Source: Pontederia crassipes (taxonomy: Eukaryota > Streptophyta > Magnoliopsida > Commelinales > Pontederiaceae). Taken from it: DNA of 64,000 bases. The stretch is taken from assembly GCA_030549335.1 (NCBI GenBank), contig JAUKPH010000017.1:2969001-3033000 (forward strand). The letters are read 5' to 3'. Under the pieces are notes generated by a model that made no database searches, was not told where the DNA came from, and worked only from the letters and a program-made list of their open reading frames with translations. This document shows, piece after piece, positions 34,266-46,109 of the stretch. Within the stretch, counting starts at the first letter, position 1. Every line of letters starts with the position of its first letter. The translations under genes and the position numbers were made by a program.

Positions 34266-37246
34266 AATACCCCCAAGCTTAATATTTTGCTTGTCCTCAA
34301 GCAAATTTCAGATAAGGCACATGGCTCCATAAAAAAACTAATATTTTTCTCCCACTATTCTTTTACACGACTATCACCAGAGTATCTATTCTCAATCAAT
34401 ACCCAGCCTTGTAAAATTCTTAGCATTCAAACATATCTTTCCTACATACCTACAAATAATATTAGTCAATCTCATAAGAGTATCATTATTGAACCACAAG
34501 TCTTTAAGGAGATTATTTTCATACTATTATCATTCCACATTTAAGCATTAAGATTTTTTTTAGAATTTAGTAATCCTCCATATTGCATAAAGTGGTTCAT
34601 GTAACGGGCTTTCGACTGACGGATCCCAGAGCAGATGCCCTTAGGTCGCGAGGCAAATATCCCCTACGGATCTAATTACCTAGACACACCAAGGTTGCAG
34701 AGGATACTTTATACTTTTTATTTAACTGTTGGGGTTCAACTAGCCCTCTTTTCATTCACTTTAACATTAAAATTAATTAGCATAATTATAAGCTCCAAAA
34801 AGACTTAATACTTTCAATAGAGATGCAATTACAATCAAGACTAATATCATAGTAAATAATAGAGAAGTTCATCATTTCAAAGCTAGTCCTTCTACTTAGC
34901 AACAAACTCAATCCAAATCCCAATACTCTGGTGATACCCGATAAAAAGAAATAGTGATTGAATTTAATAAATTACGCGATGTTATGAAAATAAACTTAAA
35001 AGACAATAAAATAATAATCAAGAAGAAATGAGATGGCACACAAATTTTTTTTTCAAATTTTCATAAATAGATGAATGCTAGACAAAATAAGATGATCAAT
35101 TAAAAATGTTGAAAATAGACATGCCATGCAAATGCAAAATAGGACTAAGTCCCTCAACCAAGCTTGAACCTGACACTGCCCCAATGTTAGGCCTGTACAC
35201 ACAAGAAAAAACTATGAAATAATAATATATAATAAAATGCAAAAGGAGTAGCGATAACCTGATGATTTTTAGGTCGGTCATGTTGCTTCAAAAGGCGGCT
35301 CAAAGGCTTTTTTCGGGCATGATTATGCAACCTGAGGGGACTCTCACGGGCGTTCCGGCATATGTCACCTCCGTTTCGGATTAAGTAGGTGATCCGCGAC
35401 TGTTCCCTCCTCCTTTGCGGTTGTGCTTGTACAATCGATCAGTTCCAAATGAATCACAAGGAGGAAGAGGTGGCCGGCGATGATGGAGGTTGTGATGTGC
35501 TCGAGGAATGTCAGTTAGTGTTGAAGAAGGAGCGACTGTCATTTGTTACTTGATGATGGTGGCATGCACTTGACGGTGGCGACAGTGACGATGGTGGGAT
35601 CGGTGTGTCCGACGATCTACTGATGTTCGAAGGCAGGAGGCGGCATCGTGGTGGCACTAAAGCAATAGAGCAAGATGGCAAGGAGCAGGCGGCACGGTGT
35701 GAGGTAGCTAGGAATCACGCCCGTGCCCCTCTTGAGATGAGTATTGGACAGTCCGATTTGCGCCATGTGAGTTTTTTTTTTATTAATACCACGTGTCCTG
35801 AAAAATAAAATAATGAATATGATAAACAGATGCTCGATATTTTCGAGTTCGTAACGGCCATGCGCGGTCAACTCATGTACGGCCGTTCCATCCATCGGCA
35901 TGGCCGTGACAGAGGCGCTGATGCTTTGAATAACATGGCACGGCTATGCCACATCCTTCTGGAAGCAATATTCTAAGAAAAAAATCATTAATCTAAACTA
36001 AACTTTCAATGTTAACTAATCTAAATTAAAGAATCCAATACTAATGCTAGACTAAAAACTAAGAGGATAAAGTTTAAGAGTATAGTTCTAAGTTATAATC
36101 TTTAGCTTGACTTTTACCCTTTGGTTACCTCAAATGTCCGGAAGGGATTCAAAGTGTCCTTTTTCCATCTTACCTCTAATGTAATTCTCGAAGTATTGTC
36201 CCTCCATTTTGAAAGAAGTACCTAGATCTTTTTGTGGAGCTTGGTCCTTGGGCTTCTAATTGATTTAATTTTGTATTGACTGATGTGATGATGGTGTTTT
36301 TCCTTCTACCAATGAATGATTTGGAAGTACCATTGGGATGGTTGTTGGAGTTTTCAAAGGCGGATATCTTTTTCACACTTGACCATCTTTCATAATATAT
36401 TCACTTGTTTCCTTGACCCTCCATTGCGTAATCCATGTCTTCTGATAATGATTCTTCCTCGATCGTCTTCTTCCTGAATTAAAATATTGCAAGTGATAGG
36501 GGCATATAATTGGTACAGATTTATCCAAAATATTATCCCCCGAGGCATAAGTAATCTGAGAAGACAACTCCACTTTCTTCTCTAATGCTTAAAATTTTGT
36601 CTGCATCATATCAAACTTAACATTAAAATTTGGGGATTGATGAGAAGAAGAAATAATAAGTGGTTGTTGATCTTTCAATTGTGCCAACTGTGATTATATA
36701 TTGCTAATGAGTTGATCTTGTAGAATAAATCTTTTCTCTATAACTCCAATCAATTGACACAGCTTTTCCTCGATGTTGGAATTTGACTCTAATTGGGTGG
36801 ATGGAGGAACATCATTTTTCACTTGAATCTTAGCCTCCAATTGTTCTACTTGTCCCAACAATTTCATAAAGGCTCTTTCTTGAAGTTAAATTTTTTCTTC
36901 AGCCATTGTCATAAATCTTAACATCATGTCTTCAATTGTAGAATTTTCTTGTACCATGGGAATGAGTAGGATACTGTTATTTACAAATTGCGATATTTGT
37001 GCTTCATGATCTTCAAGCATCTTTCTTTGTTCTTCAAAATAGTAGTCTCCCATAGTCTTTGGCTTTGTTGTCATTCTGAATTGTTTCTTGAAAATATTTC
37101 CTGGTCACACAAGATAAAAAAAAGTGGTGTGTGTGAATTAAAATGAATATACGTGGAATTTAATATAAAAATAAAAGTTCACAAATAATAAGTAAAATAA
37201 AAATAAAAGTTACTAGACACTATCCCCGACAACGGCGCCAAAAACT
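34266..37246 (-). other. Interior of second Tat/Athila-like element
   Basis: No recognisable retroelement protein domain is present. The hairpin TTGCTTGTCCTCAAGCAA is at 34287-34304, beside the polypurine tract. A second, weaker module (CAAGCTTG plus CACTGCCCCAATG) is at 35159-35186. The block 34580-34860 is shared with 12830-13090 of the other element. Short minus frames near the primer end (36886-37074, MTTKPKTMGDYYFEEQRK...) may be residual gag but I cannot assign them. Confidence 0.6.
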
Positions 37247-38536
37247 TGATGTGGACTTAGAAATACTAGCAAGCGCATTAATCGTTCAAGTAATTAAATA
37301 ATGAGTATAAAGTATCATTCCCACGAGGACAATAAATAATTAATAACTTCTCTTACTTATAAATTGAGAAAAGAAAATAACTCTGTGCTTTGTAAAAATA
37401 AGAAGAGTAAATAATATAAATATAGAGTTATGATCAATGAGGTTTAAAAGTATAGAATTGATGAATATGATTTATCTTAATTAATACCAGTACTCATGTA
37501 CGAATTCTAGACAAAAGATGATGAATTAATAAAGTAAAATTCCCAAATTGATTTAACCAATATTTTAGGCTTTAAATCATATTTTGAAGTCAACAAAAGA
37601 GATTAATCCTCTCGATTTTTAATTTAATTTATTAGATTTTAAAATGCACTCAACTGGAATATAAAGTTAAGGACTTTCTCAAGTCACCATAACAACAACA
37701 CAATTGGTCTCTTGCGATTTCCCCAAGAATCTAAACACTTCTTTTCAGATAATAAAAAGGTTCAAAGGAATAAATCTCAGGCAATAATTAATAAAATCAT
37801 CAAACATGCTATTGATCCATCAACTAATCGTATGAAGAATTCATAAAGAATAGAGTTCAATTAGGAAAATCCTAAAGAACTACTTCATAAACCTAGAGTA
37901 CATCAATCTAAATAATGTTTCAGAAAAAGGATAGAGAACAAGAAGAACTACTCATAATTCTACCGTTCTCTCTTGAGTTTTTGGTAGAACTTTGTTGTAG
38001 CCTATGGATCTCCTTCACCAAGCCTTCAACCTGTGATTTCTGCCCTCCAAAGATGCTCTTCCAATTGATTTGGGATCTCCTTAAATAATTTTTCTCGTAG
38101 CATGGCTCAACAATCCGAAATCTTATAAAAAATGTGGATAAAAATAGCTTTAGACTGCCTAACAGACTGCCGTCACGGCCGTGATAGAAGGCTGTTAAGG
38201 TTGAAAAATATTTAGCCAATATTTTTGCTGGAAATCTCTTTATCATGGCTATGACAGAAACTGTCACGACCAAATTTCTACTTGCAGGATCTTCCTGTCA
38301 TGGCCATGACAAGAACTGTCACAGCCGTGACAGTCTTCTGAGCTGTTTTAGGTCTTTTCCTATTTTAATTTTGACATTTTCTCATATCCTACCATGAATA
38401 ATTTTTAGACTTAGGTAGAAATCAAATCTAAAGGAAATTATATGAAAATAAATCAAAACTCTTCTTTTCTAAACATAAAAACATTCTAAAATGCTAATCA
38501 AATGACCTAAACTAATGCATGATTTTCCGTGCATCA
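37247..38536 (-). repeat. 5' LTR of second Tat/Athila-like element
   Basis: 1290 bp. Around 38170-38335 it carries several copies of GTCACGGCCGTGAC and variants, a perfect palindrome. The same motif appears in the partner LTR at 33945-34065 and in the interior at 35850-35945. Confidence 0.85.
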
Positions 38537-41500
38537 TGAAGTCCTAGGTAGCTTAGAGCATTGCTCGGCTGAAGTTGAGCTCCTCATTTCTGATCTGAAC
38601 ATAAGGATTACATCTCTGGTCTTTCTGAGAGAGAGCTGGATCAATTACGATTGGCATGCCATAAGCATGCTGCATACTCCAACAAATCACCGTTAAATGG
38701 TGGAGTAAATTACGTATAAACTAGTTGCAACATGATGACAAGAACACATCCATTTTCCACACTGCTACTATGGTAAGACATAAATCTAACTTTGATAACC
38801 AATACAAAGGATATCAATTGAATTAGGATTACTGATGAAAATCATATTAGAGATCTTTTTGTAATAGCATTATCACACATTATGGTTGTGCTCAGATCAT
38901 CCACCAATTAACATTGATCACTGACCTACCAGCCACTTTGGCCGACAGTCTCATCACCCCAGTTACACCTATAGAGATAAAAGATACACTGTGGAATATG
39001 AAGCCTGGTCGGGCTCCTGGCTTTACAAGGAATATTAGGATCTTATTGGTAACGAAATTACTCAGGTCATTACCTCTTTTTTTAAACTCTAATCACATTC
39101 GACCCGACCTCACTCGAACATGCCTTATTTTCATTCCAAAGAAGCCACACCTCAAGAATGTTAATGACTATCGACCTATTGCACTCTGTAACGTCCTCTA
39201 TCGTATCATCTCAAAGATCATTGCTGCCAGAATTAAGCCTGTGTTAGCTCTGATTGTTGATGAGGAGCACACAGCTTTCATCCCTAACAACTCCATACAA
39301 GACAATATTCTAGTTTCCTAAGAGCTTGCACACTCCATCACTAAAGGTCGTAGAAAGAACATTGTCATCAAACTAATAATAACAAGGTATGGTTTCTTGG
39401 GATGCCATAAACAATGTCCTCACCATTATGCATGTCCCAACTGAATTTATCAATTGGATATCGACTTGTGTTCGCTCTCCTATCTTTTCGTGCTATATCA
39501 ATGGTACTGATTTCGCCAAATTTTGGAGCCACCGGGGGATTAGATAGGGTGATCCTATTTCCCTTTACCTTTTCACCCTTGTATCTCAAGTTCTGGCATC
39601 TCTTATGAAGCAAGCTCCTGCTTGCAATCACATAATCTCTTTCTCGATCGGCTCCTTCACGCTCAGCCATTTACTCTTCATTGACGATCTCCTCATTGTC
39701 ATCTATGCAACCAAATCAAATTGCACTCAATTAAAGAAAATTCTTCTGCTCTATGGACATTTGATGAATAAATGGATCAATCCCAACAAATATGAAACTT
39801 TCTTCCCACGAAAATTCCCTATTCATAGAAGACACATCATAACAAATGTCCTTAATTTCAACATTGGACACTTCCCTTTCTCTTACTTAAGCGTTCCCAT
39901 CTCATATGAACTAGTTCCTGCTAAACATCAAATAGAATCACTGATTCTGTTTCCTCCAAAATTTCTGGATGGAAGAGTAAGCTTGCAAGACCACTCTCAT
40001 AAACTCTGTCCCAATCCGTGCCCTTGGATCTACTTACCTACCAAACAATGTTCTGGAGACCTTTCTCGTGGATTTTTGTGGAACGTTAACAATGATAACT
40101 TGGGCCTTCATCTGGTCAATTGGAACATTGTATTACTCCCACACTATGCTAGAGGTCTTGGTCTTCATAACCTTAAGCTTGTCAGGCCTTCTTTGTTAAT
40201 CAAGCGTATCATGAACTTATTGAATAATCAACACTCAATTTGGTCAGCCATGATTAAAAACAAATATGGCAACATTCATCCTTGGTCTACTCATTTTTCC
40301 CATAATCATGAATCTTGGTGCTGGAAGTTAATACGTGAATCTCTCTGAACTACCCATTTGGGCATGAAGAAAGTCATCAGCAACGGATCTAATACCTACA
40401 TTCTCTCTGATCCATGGACTTTCAATATCCCAATCCCCTACAAGGCAACCTATATCAACATGGATTTCTCTCTTGAGGGCCTAACAATTGACACCCTTAT
40501 CCAAAATCACCAGTGGAAAATAAGTTTAATTGTTATTTTGAATCTCAAGTCGAGGATGATATGTGGATATGGGAAGCTGACTCCCATCTAAATTTGTATA
40601 TCGTTATCTTTATAAAAAATCCTTGCCGACACAAAATTTAGGGCATTCTGACACAGCAAAAAATTCATATATTTTTGTGGAAAATTTTACATAAAAAACT
40701 TCCAACTCTTGATTTTATCACTCGTTTTAACTCAAACTTAAATCCCACTTGTGTTTTTTGCGGAACTGTTCTTGAAATGGTTACGCACCGAATTTTTTTC
40801 TTGCCCTTTTCTATACATTTTTGGGAACTTTTTGAAGCTAAATCACAAGTAAATTTTGGTTTTTTAACCTCTTGGCCTGAGGGTGCATGACTCAATGAGG
40901 GTGGTTCATTAGATTCATAATCCAGGACTTGTTTTCTTTCTTTATTTTCTTTTGCTTTTTGGGGTCTTTGGCAATGTCGGAATAATGCACATTTTCGCTC
41001 AATTAGGGCAACCCAACAAATCATCTGGGAGAAGGTCTGGCTGGCTAGAATCCACATTCCTGAGGCAACAATCCCTCAAGACCCTATTTGAATATGGTGG
41101 GAGGCTCCCCTCATACTTGCGTTAAGATTAATGCAGATGGATTCGATACTGGAGCCGATCTACAGGGGAATTAGGATTTATTATCCAAACTTACTTTGAT
41201 CATTTTCTCATTGCAGGTGCTGTCAAGAGCCATGCTGACTCAGTGCTTGAGCTTGAAGCATGGGCAGTCCTCACTAGTACCCGACGATGTCTTCAGATGG
41301 GCCTCATGGCGGCGATCATCGAGACGAATTTGACAAACCTGGTGCAAATTATAAATGGAGTTTCTACTGTTCCTTGACACATGAAGATGATTATTGCAGA
41401 CATTAGGCCATGCTAACTCATTTTACATCTTCGCATCTTATCCACTGCTTTCGGAAAACTAACTGGGCAGTTGATTTTTTGGCTAATCTTGGTCGAACTT

Positions 41501-41570
41501 CTAATCATGATATTTTTCTGGGAGAATGATCCTCTGATAGATCTCTCCAATATTTTGTATCAAGACTGTT
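38537..41570 (+). mobile_element. L1-type LINE, 5'-truncated and decayed
   Basis: The order of an L1 ORF2 is readable in three frames. Pre-RT region at 38720-38790 (DDKNTSIFHTATMVRHKSN). RT at 38914-40000 with IFIPKKPHLKNVNDYRPIALCN, then FINWISTCVRSPIF, a glutamine-to-stop change in the RQGDP motif near 39547, and active-site FIDDLL near 39680. The zf-RVT domain is at 40675-40870 (WKILHKKLPTLDFI, CVFC). RNase H is at 41100-41500 (KINADGF, LELEAWAVL). The endonuclease and ORF1 are missing. Frameshifts lie between 39321 and 39380, between 40591 and 40675, and after 40890. The 3' end is uncertain, near an A-rich stretch after 41560. The element left of it (33480-38536) ends exactly where LINE homology begins. 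Confidence 0.88.
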
Positions 41571-41783
41571 CGGGTCTATTAATCAATAGATGACATCTCT
41601 TTTTCATTACATAGGTTTTCACAAACCTGTCTATTTGGTGCATTTTTTTCACAAGAAAAATAAAACAACTAGGAGCTAATGACCTAATAACTATCTTTTT
41701 TCTTTTCCCCCTAAACCAAGAGTTGAATTGAACACAACATGTGGAACATCTCTCACACAAAGTGTTGGTGGTTGTCTTCTGAT

Positions 41784-42080
41784 TAATGTTGTAAGACTCG
41801 AGTTGGCCATGAGTCAGGTTGGACTGGTTGAAACAATTAAACTTGGATGGTCGACAGACCGGATAATTATAAATTAATATAAATAATAACATAGGTAAAA
41901 AATTAGCATAGATAATAATTATAAGTCAATACATAATAATTTTTTAATCATTAGTCATAAGACAAGATTTTTTCAAATGAAAAAATGAACCAAATCACAT
42001 ATATTTGATAAGAAATACAACATAAATTTTGATATTTTAGTAAATTTATTATTTTAATAGTATGATAATTCATGTTAGCA
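41784..42080. mobile_element. hAT-like fragment, inverted relative to 3190-3777
   Basis: AATGTTGTAAGACTCGAG... through GACCGGATAATTATAAATTAATA resembles the reverse complement of the right end of the element at 3190-3777 (which ends TCTTATAACATT). Only one end and part of the AT-rich middle are visible. Confidence 0.45.
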
Positions 42081-42286
42081 TTGTTTGAATTTACAGATAC
42101 ATTACATTTTATTTCAAATGATTAACAATATAAATAATATTTTTTTATTGCCATTGGTTTTAATTTTGTATATAAACATAATATCTTAATAATTTGGAAA
42201 ACATTTGTGATGATTGGAAATTAAGATGAGTAGTAGTACTGGACTACTAATAGCATCGTACATTGTGAACAAAAGAGAAAAAAGAG

Positions 42287-42415
42287 TGCTGGTATATCCT
42301 CCTAAAAATTCTCCTACCATGTGAGAGTGGCATGCATTATAAATTCATCAACTTTTTTGGGCATTTTAATCATGTGAGTGTTAGGAGGATTTTTAGGAGG
42401 ATCTGTTAGGAGGAA
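42287..42415. mobile_element. Small foldback MITE, about 130 bp
   Basis: Left TGCTGGTATATCCTCCTAAA pairs with right GGAGGATCTGTTAGGAGGAATTAGCA; TCCTCCTAAAAATTCTCCTA and TAGGAGGATTTTTAGGAGGA form long complementary arms around a loop containing a GCATGC-type core. It is too short to code. The target duplication is unclear because the flanks are A/T runs. Confidence 0.6.
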
Positions 42416-42749
42416 TTAGCATTTTTTTAAAAAAATCACACTGATTGTTGGTGACATGTAGAAGGCCTTGTCCTCTTTTTATAACTAATTAGTTACAAAT
42501 GTTATGGGATAAGCACAAATTTAAAACATTAGTTCTTCCATGTCAATGCAATTAATATTATGTATGCATATTCATTCTTTCTTATGATACACCGTGGTGC
42601 TTCTTTGTATCTTCTCCTCTATTCAAATTATAATAATTTTTTGGATGTCACCCTGGTCCTACCAAAGGCGTTTTCGAGTCTACTAGCGTCCGACTAATTC
42701 GAAATTGAAAAGAGATAAATCAGTGATGACTTAATTCCCTGACTAATGT

Positions 42750-42928
42750 TGTAACGATCTGAGATCTAAGGATCAAGATGGTCTCATCGAATAGTCCCAC
42801 ATGGGTAAAATATGGAGATGGTCATGAGCTTATATGTAGCTACCTTTTACCTATTAAACACGTTTTAAATTGGTGCACGCTGAAAGTTCAAAACGAATAA
42901 TATCTTGTTTGGACTGGAGGGTGTTACA
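42750..42928 (+). repeat. TRIM-like LTR
   Basis: 179 bp from TGTAACGATC to GGGTGTTACA, containing AGTCCCACATGGG and a TTATAT-type promoter-like stretch typical of short plant TRIM LTRs. The next bases AATGTGATGACTCTAAG look like a worn methionine-tRNA primer site, so it is probably a 5' LTR remnant of a TRIM. No second LTR was found nearby. Confidence 0.45.
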
Positions 42929-43260
42929 AATGTGATGACTCTAAGTTTTGAACCTGGGGTTACTAACACTGGTCAAATGTTTAGGACTCAACCCTGTGCC
43001 AGTTGAACCAACCAAAGAGTTGGTTTCAAACTATAATAATTTTATCTTTAATTTTGGTGCAAGTTACAGGACTGGACATTTGTAATAGTATTGGACACCA
43101 TGGTTATCTGGAAAACTATTTTTTTCAAAATTATAAGGGGCAATAGCAAAGTTAGGGAATTATGTAATGTCCTAATCATTGTAATTTCGTTAGAAATCCC
43201 AGAACAATAAATGATTATTTAGTTGTCATAATTGTGACACTTATTTTCATCAAGTCTACA
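42929..43260. other. Intergenic sequence
   Basis: No gene or clear repeat is seen. Homology to the 3' flank of glucanase A begins at about 43265. Confidence 0.4.
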
Positions 43261-43482
43261 TCGTTGAAAATGGAAACCAATATAAAAAAAGAATAAAAGC
43301 GATGTGAACAAATCTTTTATTTCTGGCAAAGGAAAAATACATATTTAGGTGCCTCATTGCCCAGATACCGTTGTTTCCCTTACCTTCTAATATCCTTTTG
43401 TCCATGCAAAAAGAAGAAAAAAACTAAAGATACGTCTATATAAATAGGCTTAATTTAACATTTGTTTTGTTTATCTCACGGA

Positions 43483-44813
43483 TTAGAAGGTAAATGGGTA
43501 GACTGGAGTAAGATCTGGGTTGAACAAGCCGAAGTGCTGCTCTGTCCCTGCCGGCTTTTGGTCCTCGTTGAAGAAGGCGAAAATGTATGTCTCTAGCGCT
43601 TTGCCGGGCCTCTTGGGAGTTCCTTTGCCATTGCGCACATTGGCAGAAATAATGTTGTTGTAAGTTTGTGCGTTTTGTGCCGTCTCCGCGAGTCCGGCGC
43701 CACCGCCGGACGGCCAGCCCGTCTCCGTGATGACAATGCTGACCCCGGGGGCCCCCGCCTTATCCAGAGCGGCGAAGGTCGCGTCGACCATGGCATCAAA
43801 AAGAGTGAAGTAGCTGAGCGGTCCGTCCTGATATGCAGGGTTCGTCGCGTTCCCCAGCGCGAAAATCAAGGGCACGTCCGTCGGGTCGCCGAGGTACGGG
43901 AAGTAAGGGTACACATTGAGGAGGAGCGGCGCGTTGTTGGCCGCCAAGAATGTGGCAATGGGCGCCATGATCGGGAGGACGTCGGCCGAGAATGCGCCGG
44001 CCGACGGCGGGTACGAGGTCCCCAATGTTGTCATCGGGACCGCCGTCGAGACGGGAACTTGGACGCCGGCGGCGTTTAACGCATTTTGGAGGTTCTTCAT
44101 CGCCGGGAGCACATCATTTGCCATATCCCCAGGGATGACCTCGTTGCCCACGCTGATGTACCTGCGTTATTAATTTGGTGCACGCCAGCCATGCATGCAT
44201 GCAGATAAGTTTACGTTCAACTTTCTTTTGGAATGTAAAAAGAAGAGAGAGAGAGAGATCATGTGCGTGCGTATGTACCTGAAGGTGACTGATGCAGCAT
44301 GTGGAGTTACATGAGTCTGAACCCACTGGGCGGCGAAATTAGGATCGGTGGCGAGCTGATGGATGTCAGCGTTGAGGGTGCCGAGCACCACGGCGATGTT
44401 GGCCCCGTGGAGGGCAGCCAAGGCGTCAGGGTTCGGGTCGAACAGGCGAATCCGTTCGACGCCCAATTCTTTGAATTTGGCCACGGTGGCTTGCGGCGTC
44501 GGCAGGTTGTCACCTAGCAGTCCATAATTCACTCCAGCTTTTTCTTGAGCACCTGCAACAAAGTTAATAAAGTGGGATGCTGTTAGAATACAAATCATTC
44601 AGACATGGAATGGAACAACGAGCCCTAGCAACATGTTTGCATGCATGCTTCGACTAGTGGTGATGAAGACGAGGCTACATATATCAAAGCATGAAGCAGC
44701 CATGCGTAGTGGGATCAGATGTATACGCTACCGGCAAGATAAGTTGAACTTGGAATGATCGCAATGCAAACCAAAACGGCTAAGCACAAAGAGAATGATG
44801 CATCCATGGCCAT
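43483..44813 (-). CDS. Secreted beta-1,3-glucanase B (GH17, PR-2 type)
   Basis: Three exons: 44732-44813, 44279-44552 and 43483-44161, of the same lengths as in gene A, giving 344 residues. The signal peptide is identical to that of A. Catalytic residues are Glu126 (YISVGNE) and Glu265 (SIVITETGWPS). Differences from A are mostly conservative, for example N/H in the TLNADIHQLATD loop, P for A in YPYFPYLGDP, F for Y in FAFFNEDQ. Homology with A continues about 200 bp into the 3' flank and about 190 bp upstream, including the TATA box near 44871. The intron 1 donor reads GTAGCG rather than GTACGT, still GT but altered by one inserted base. It is read in the same direction as A, about 16 kb away, as part of one tandem array. 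Its role is probably wall or callose hydrolysis outside the cell. Confidence 0.95.
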
Positions 44814-44870
44814 CGTCGTCTAGTGTGGATGCAATATTTTTTTGTTTCTTCTGTGTTGTGTTTCCCCCTT

Positions 44871-44878
44871 ATATTTAT
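44871..44878 (-). promoter_or_regulatory. TATA box of glucanase B
   Basis: Minus strand TATAAATA within a block conserved with gene A and the relic, about 60 bp upstream of the ATG at 44813. Confidence 0.7.
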
Positions 44879-44999
44879 AGCATAAACATGATAACGCTGG
44901 TGACGTATGTTTCTATTGTTGCAACGAGTAAATGCGGTACATTCCTTTTAAAGTCTTTTCAAATAATTCCATATGGATATAGCTCTAACCAAGATTGGT

Positions 45000-46109
45000 A
45001 ATCAAACTGTACACTACCAAAACATGACATTTAATTTGATTATTTAATGACAATGAATTGTCCTTAATTATATCCAAAGTTATCAGGATCCTAATTGTTC
45101 TTAGAATTGAATCTCAATATCAAAACTTAGATCGAAATGTGGGTCGTATCCTTACCCATCTTAAACATTATTTCAGTATTTCCTTTCAATTTCTTCTTCA
45201 TTTTTTAAAATCTTTTGCGTCCGCGACATGGTTTTTGAGAAAATAATAACAAAAGAAAAACCATTGATTGTATTTAAAGTTTAAAAGTATTTCCTTTATT
45301 AAAATAAATTTAATATTATTTAAAATTTTATTTGTATATTGGTACTCCATACTTATCATAGTATTGATTTTTTTTGCTAATTCATATTCTGCTATTATTT
45401 AACAAATATACATACATACGCATACATGCATACATATAGAAATTTTTAATCAAATGTAGTTAAACTAATATTATCTATAATCTAAAATATTATAACTTTA
45501 TTTTCAAATATTATATACTAATATATATTTAATATATAGATAATATTTCACGATATTAAATCTTACCCATTCTTGTTCGTATCTCAGGAATGTCAAGTTG
45601 TTGAATTTAGTTTTTTAACTAATACCCAATTGGTAATATTCAAAAAATATTCATATGAATAAATACATATAATTTAATATGATAATTTTATAGCAATATT
45701 AATGAGTTATAATGCTTCCTGAAATCAAAGTATTTAGCAATTATTTGTTTTGATTTTTTTCATTTTTATTATAACTTTGTTTATCTTCACAATTTATTTT
45801 TATTAAATCAAAATATTTATGCCTCTTATAATTTAAAAGTATTAATGAAACAAAATAATTGCACAAAAAACTCACCATTTTTCTAATCACATTTCCATAC
45901 ATAAATTAATTCCATTTTCAACTGAGCCCCACCTCTCTTCCAAGTTAGATGTTTTTTGGGAGAGTAATCTCAAGTCAATCCCAATTTATTTAAGTCACAT
46001 CCACCATCCACTGTTATGCAAAACTACTAATACATAACTATCTGATATTCAAATAAAAGCAGTAAGGCAAATCTTTTTCAAATTGGCGACTCCAAAAGTT
46101 GAACCCAGA
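45000..46109. other. 5' flank of glucanase B, AT-rich
   Basis: No gene is seen. 45590-45740 matches the flank at 26385-26545. From 46040 the sequence CAAATTGGCGACTCCAAAAG leads directly into the duplicated segment, giving the pre-insertion context of the gypsy element at 1-2761. Confidence 0.5.

Larger units (their letters stand above)
33480..38536 (-). mobile_element. Second non-autonomous Tat/Athila-like LTR element (fossil)
   Basis: The right (5') LTR is 37247-38536 (1290 bp, TGATGTGGAC to GTGCATCA). The left (3') LTR survives only as 33480-34265. Inside the right LTR the minus strand has TTTTTGGCGCCGTTGTCGGG, the Tat/Athila primer site; inside the left LTR is AAGCTTGGGGGTATTTGATGC, the polypurine tract and LTR edge. 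The 2.98-kb interior lacks recognisable gag or pol; only short frames are open, for example 36886-37074. It is a different family from 10646-17887 but shares the terminal modules. It abuts a LINE at 38537, into which it probably inserted. Being truncated, it has no visible target duplication. Confidence 0.82.

Noticed and set aside
36886-37074. Possible gag start in the second Tat-like element
   Set aside because: Short, no recognisable domain; position near the primer site is suggestive but not enough for a call.
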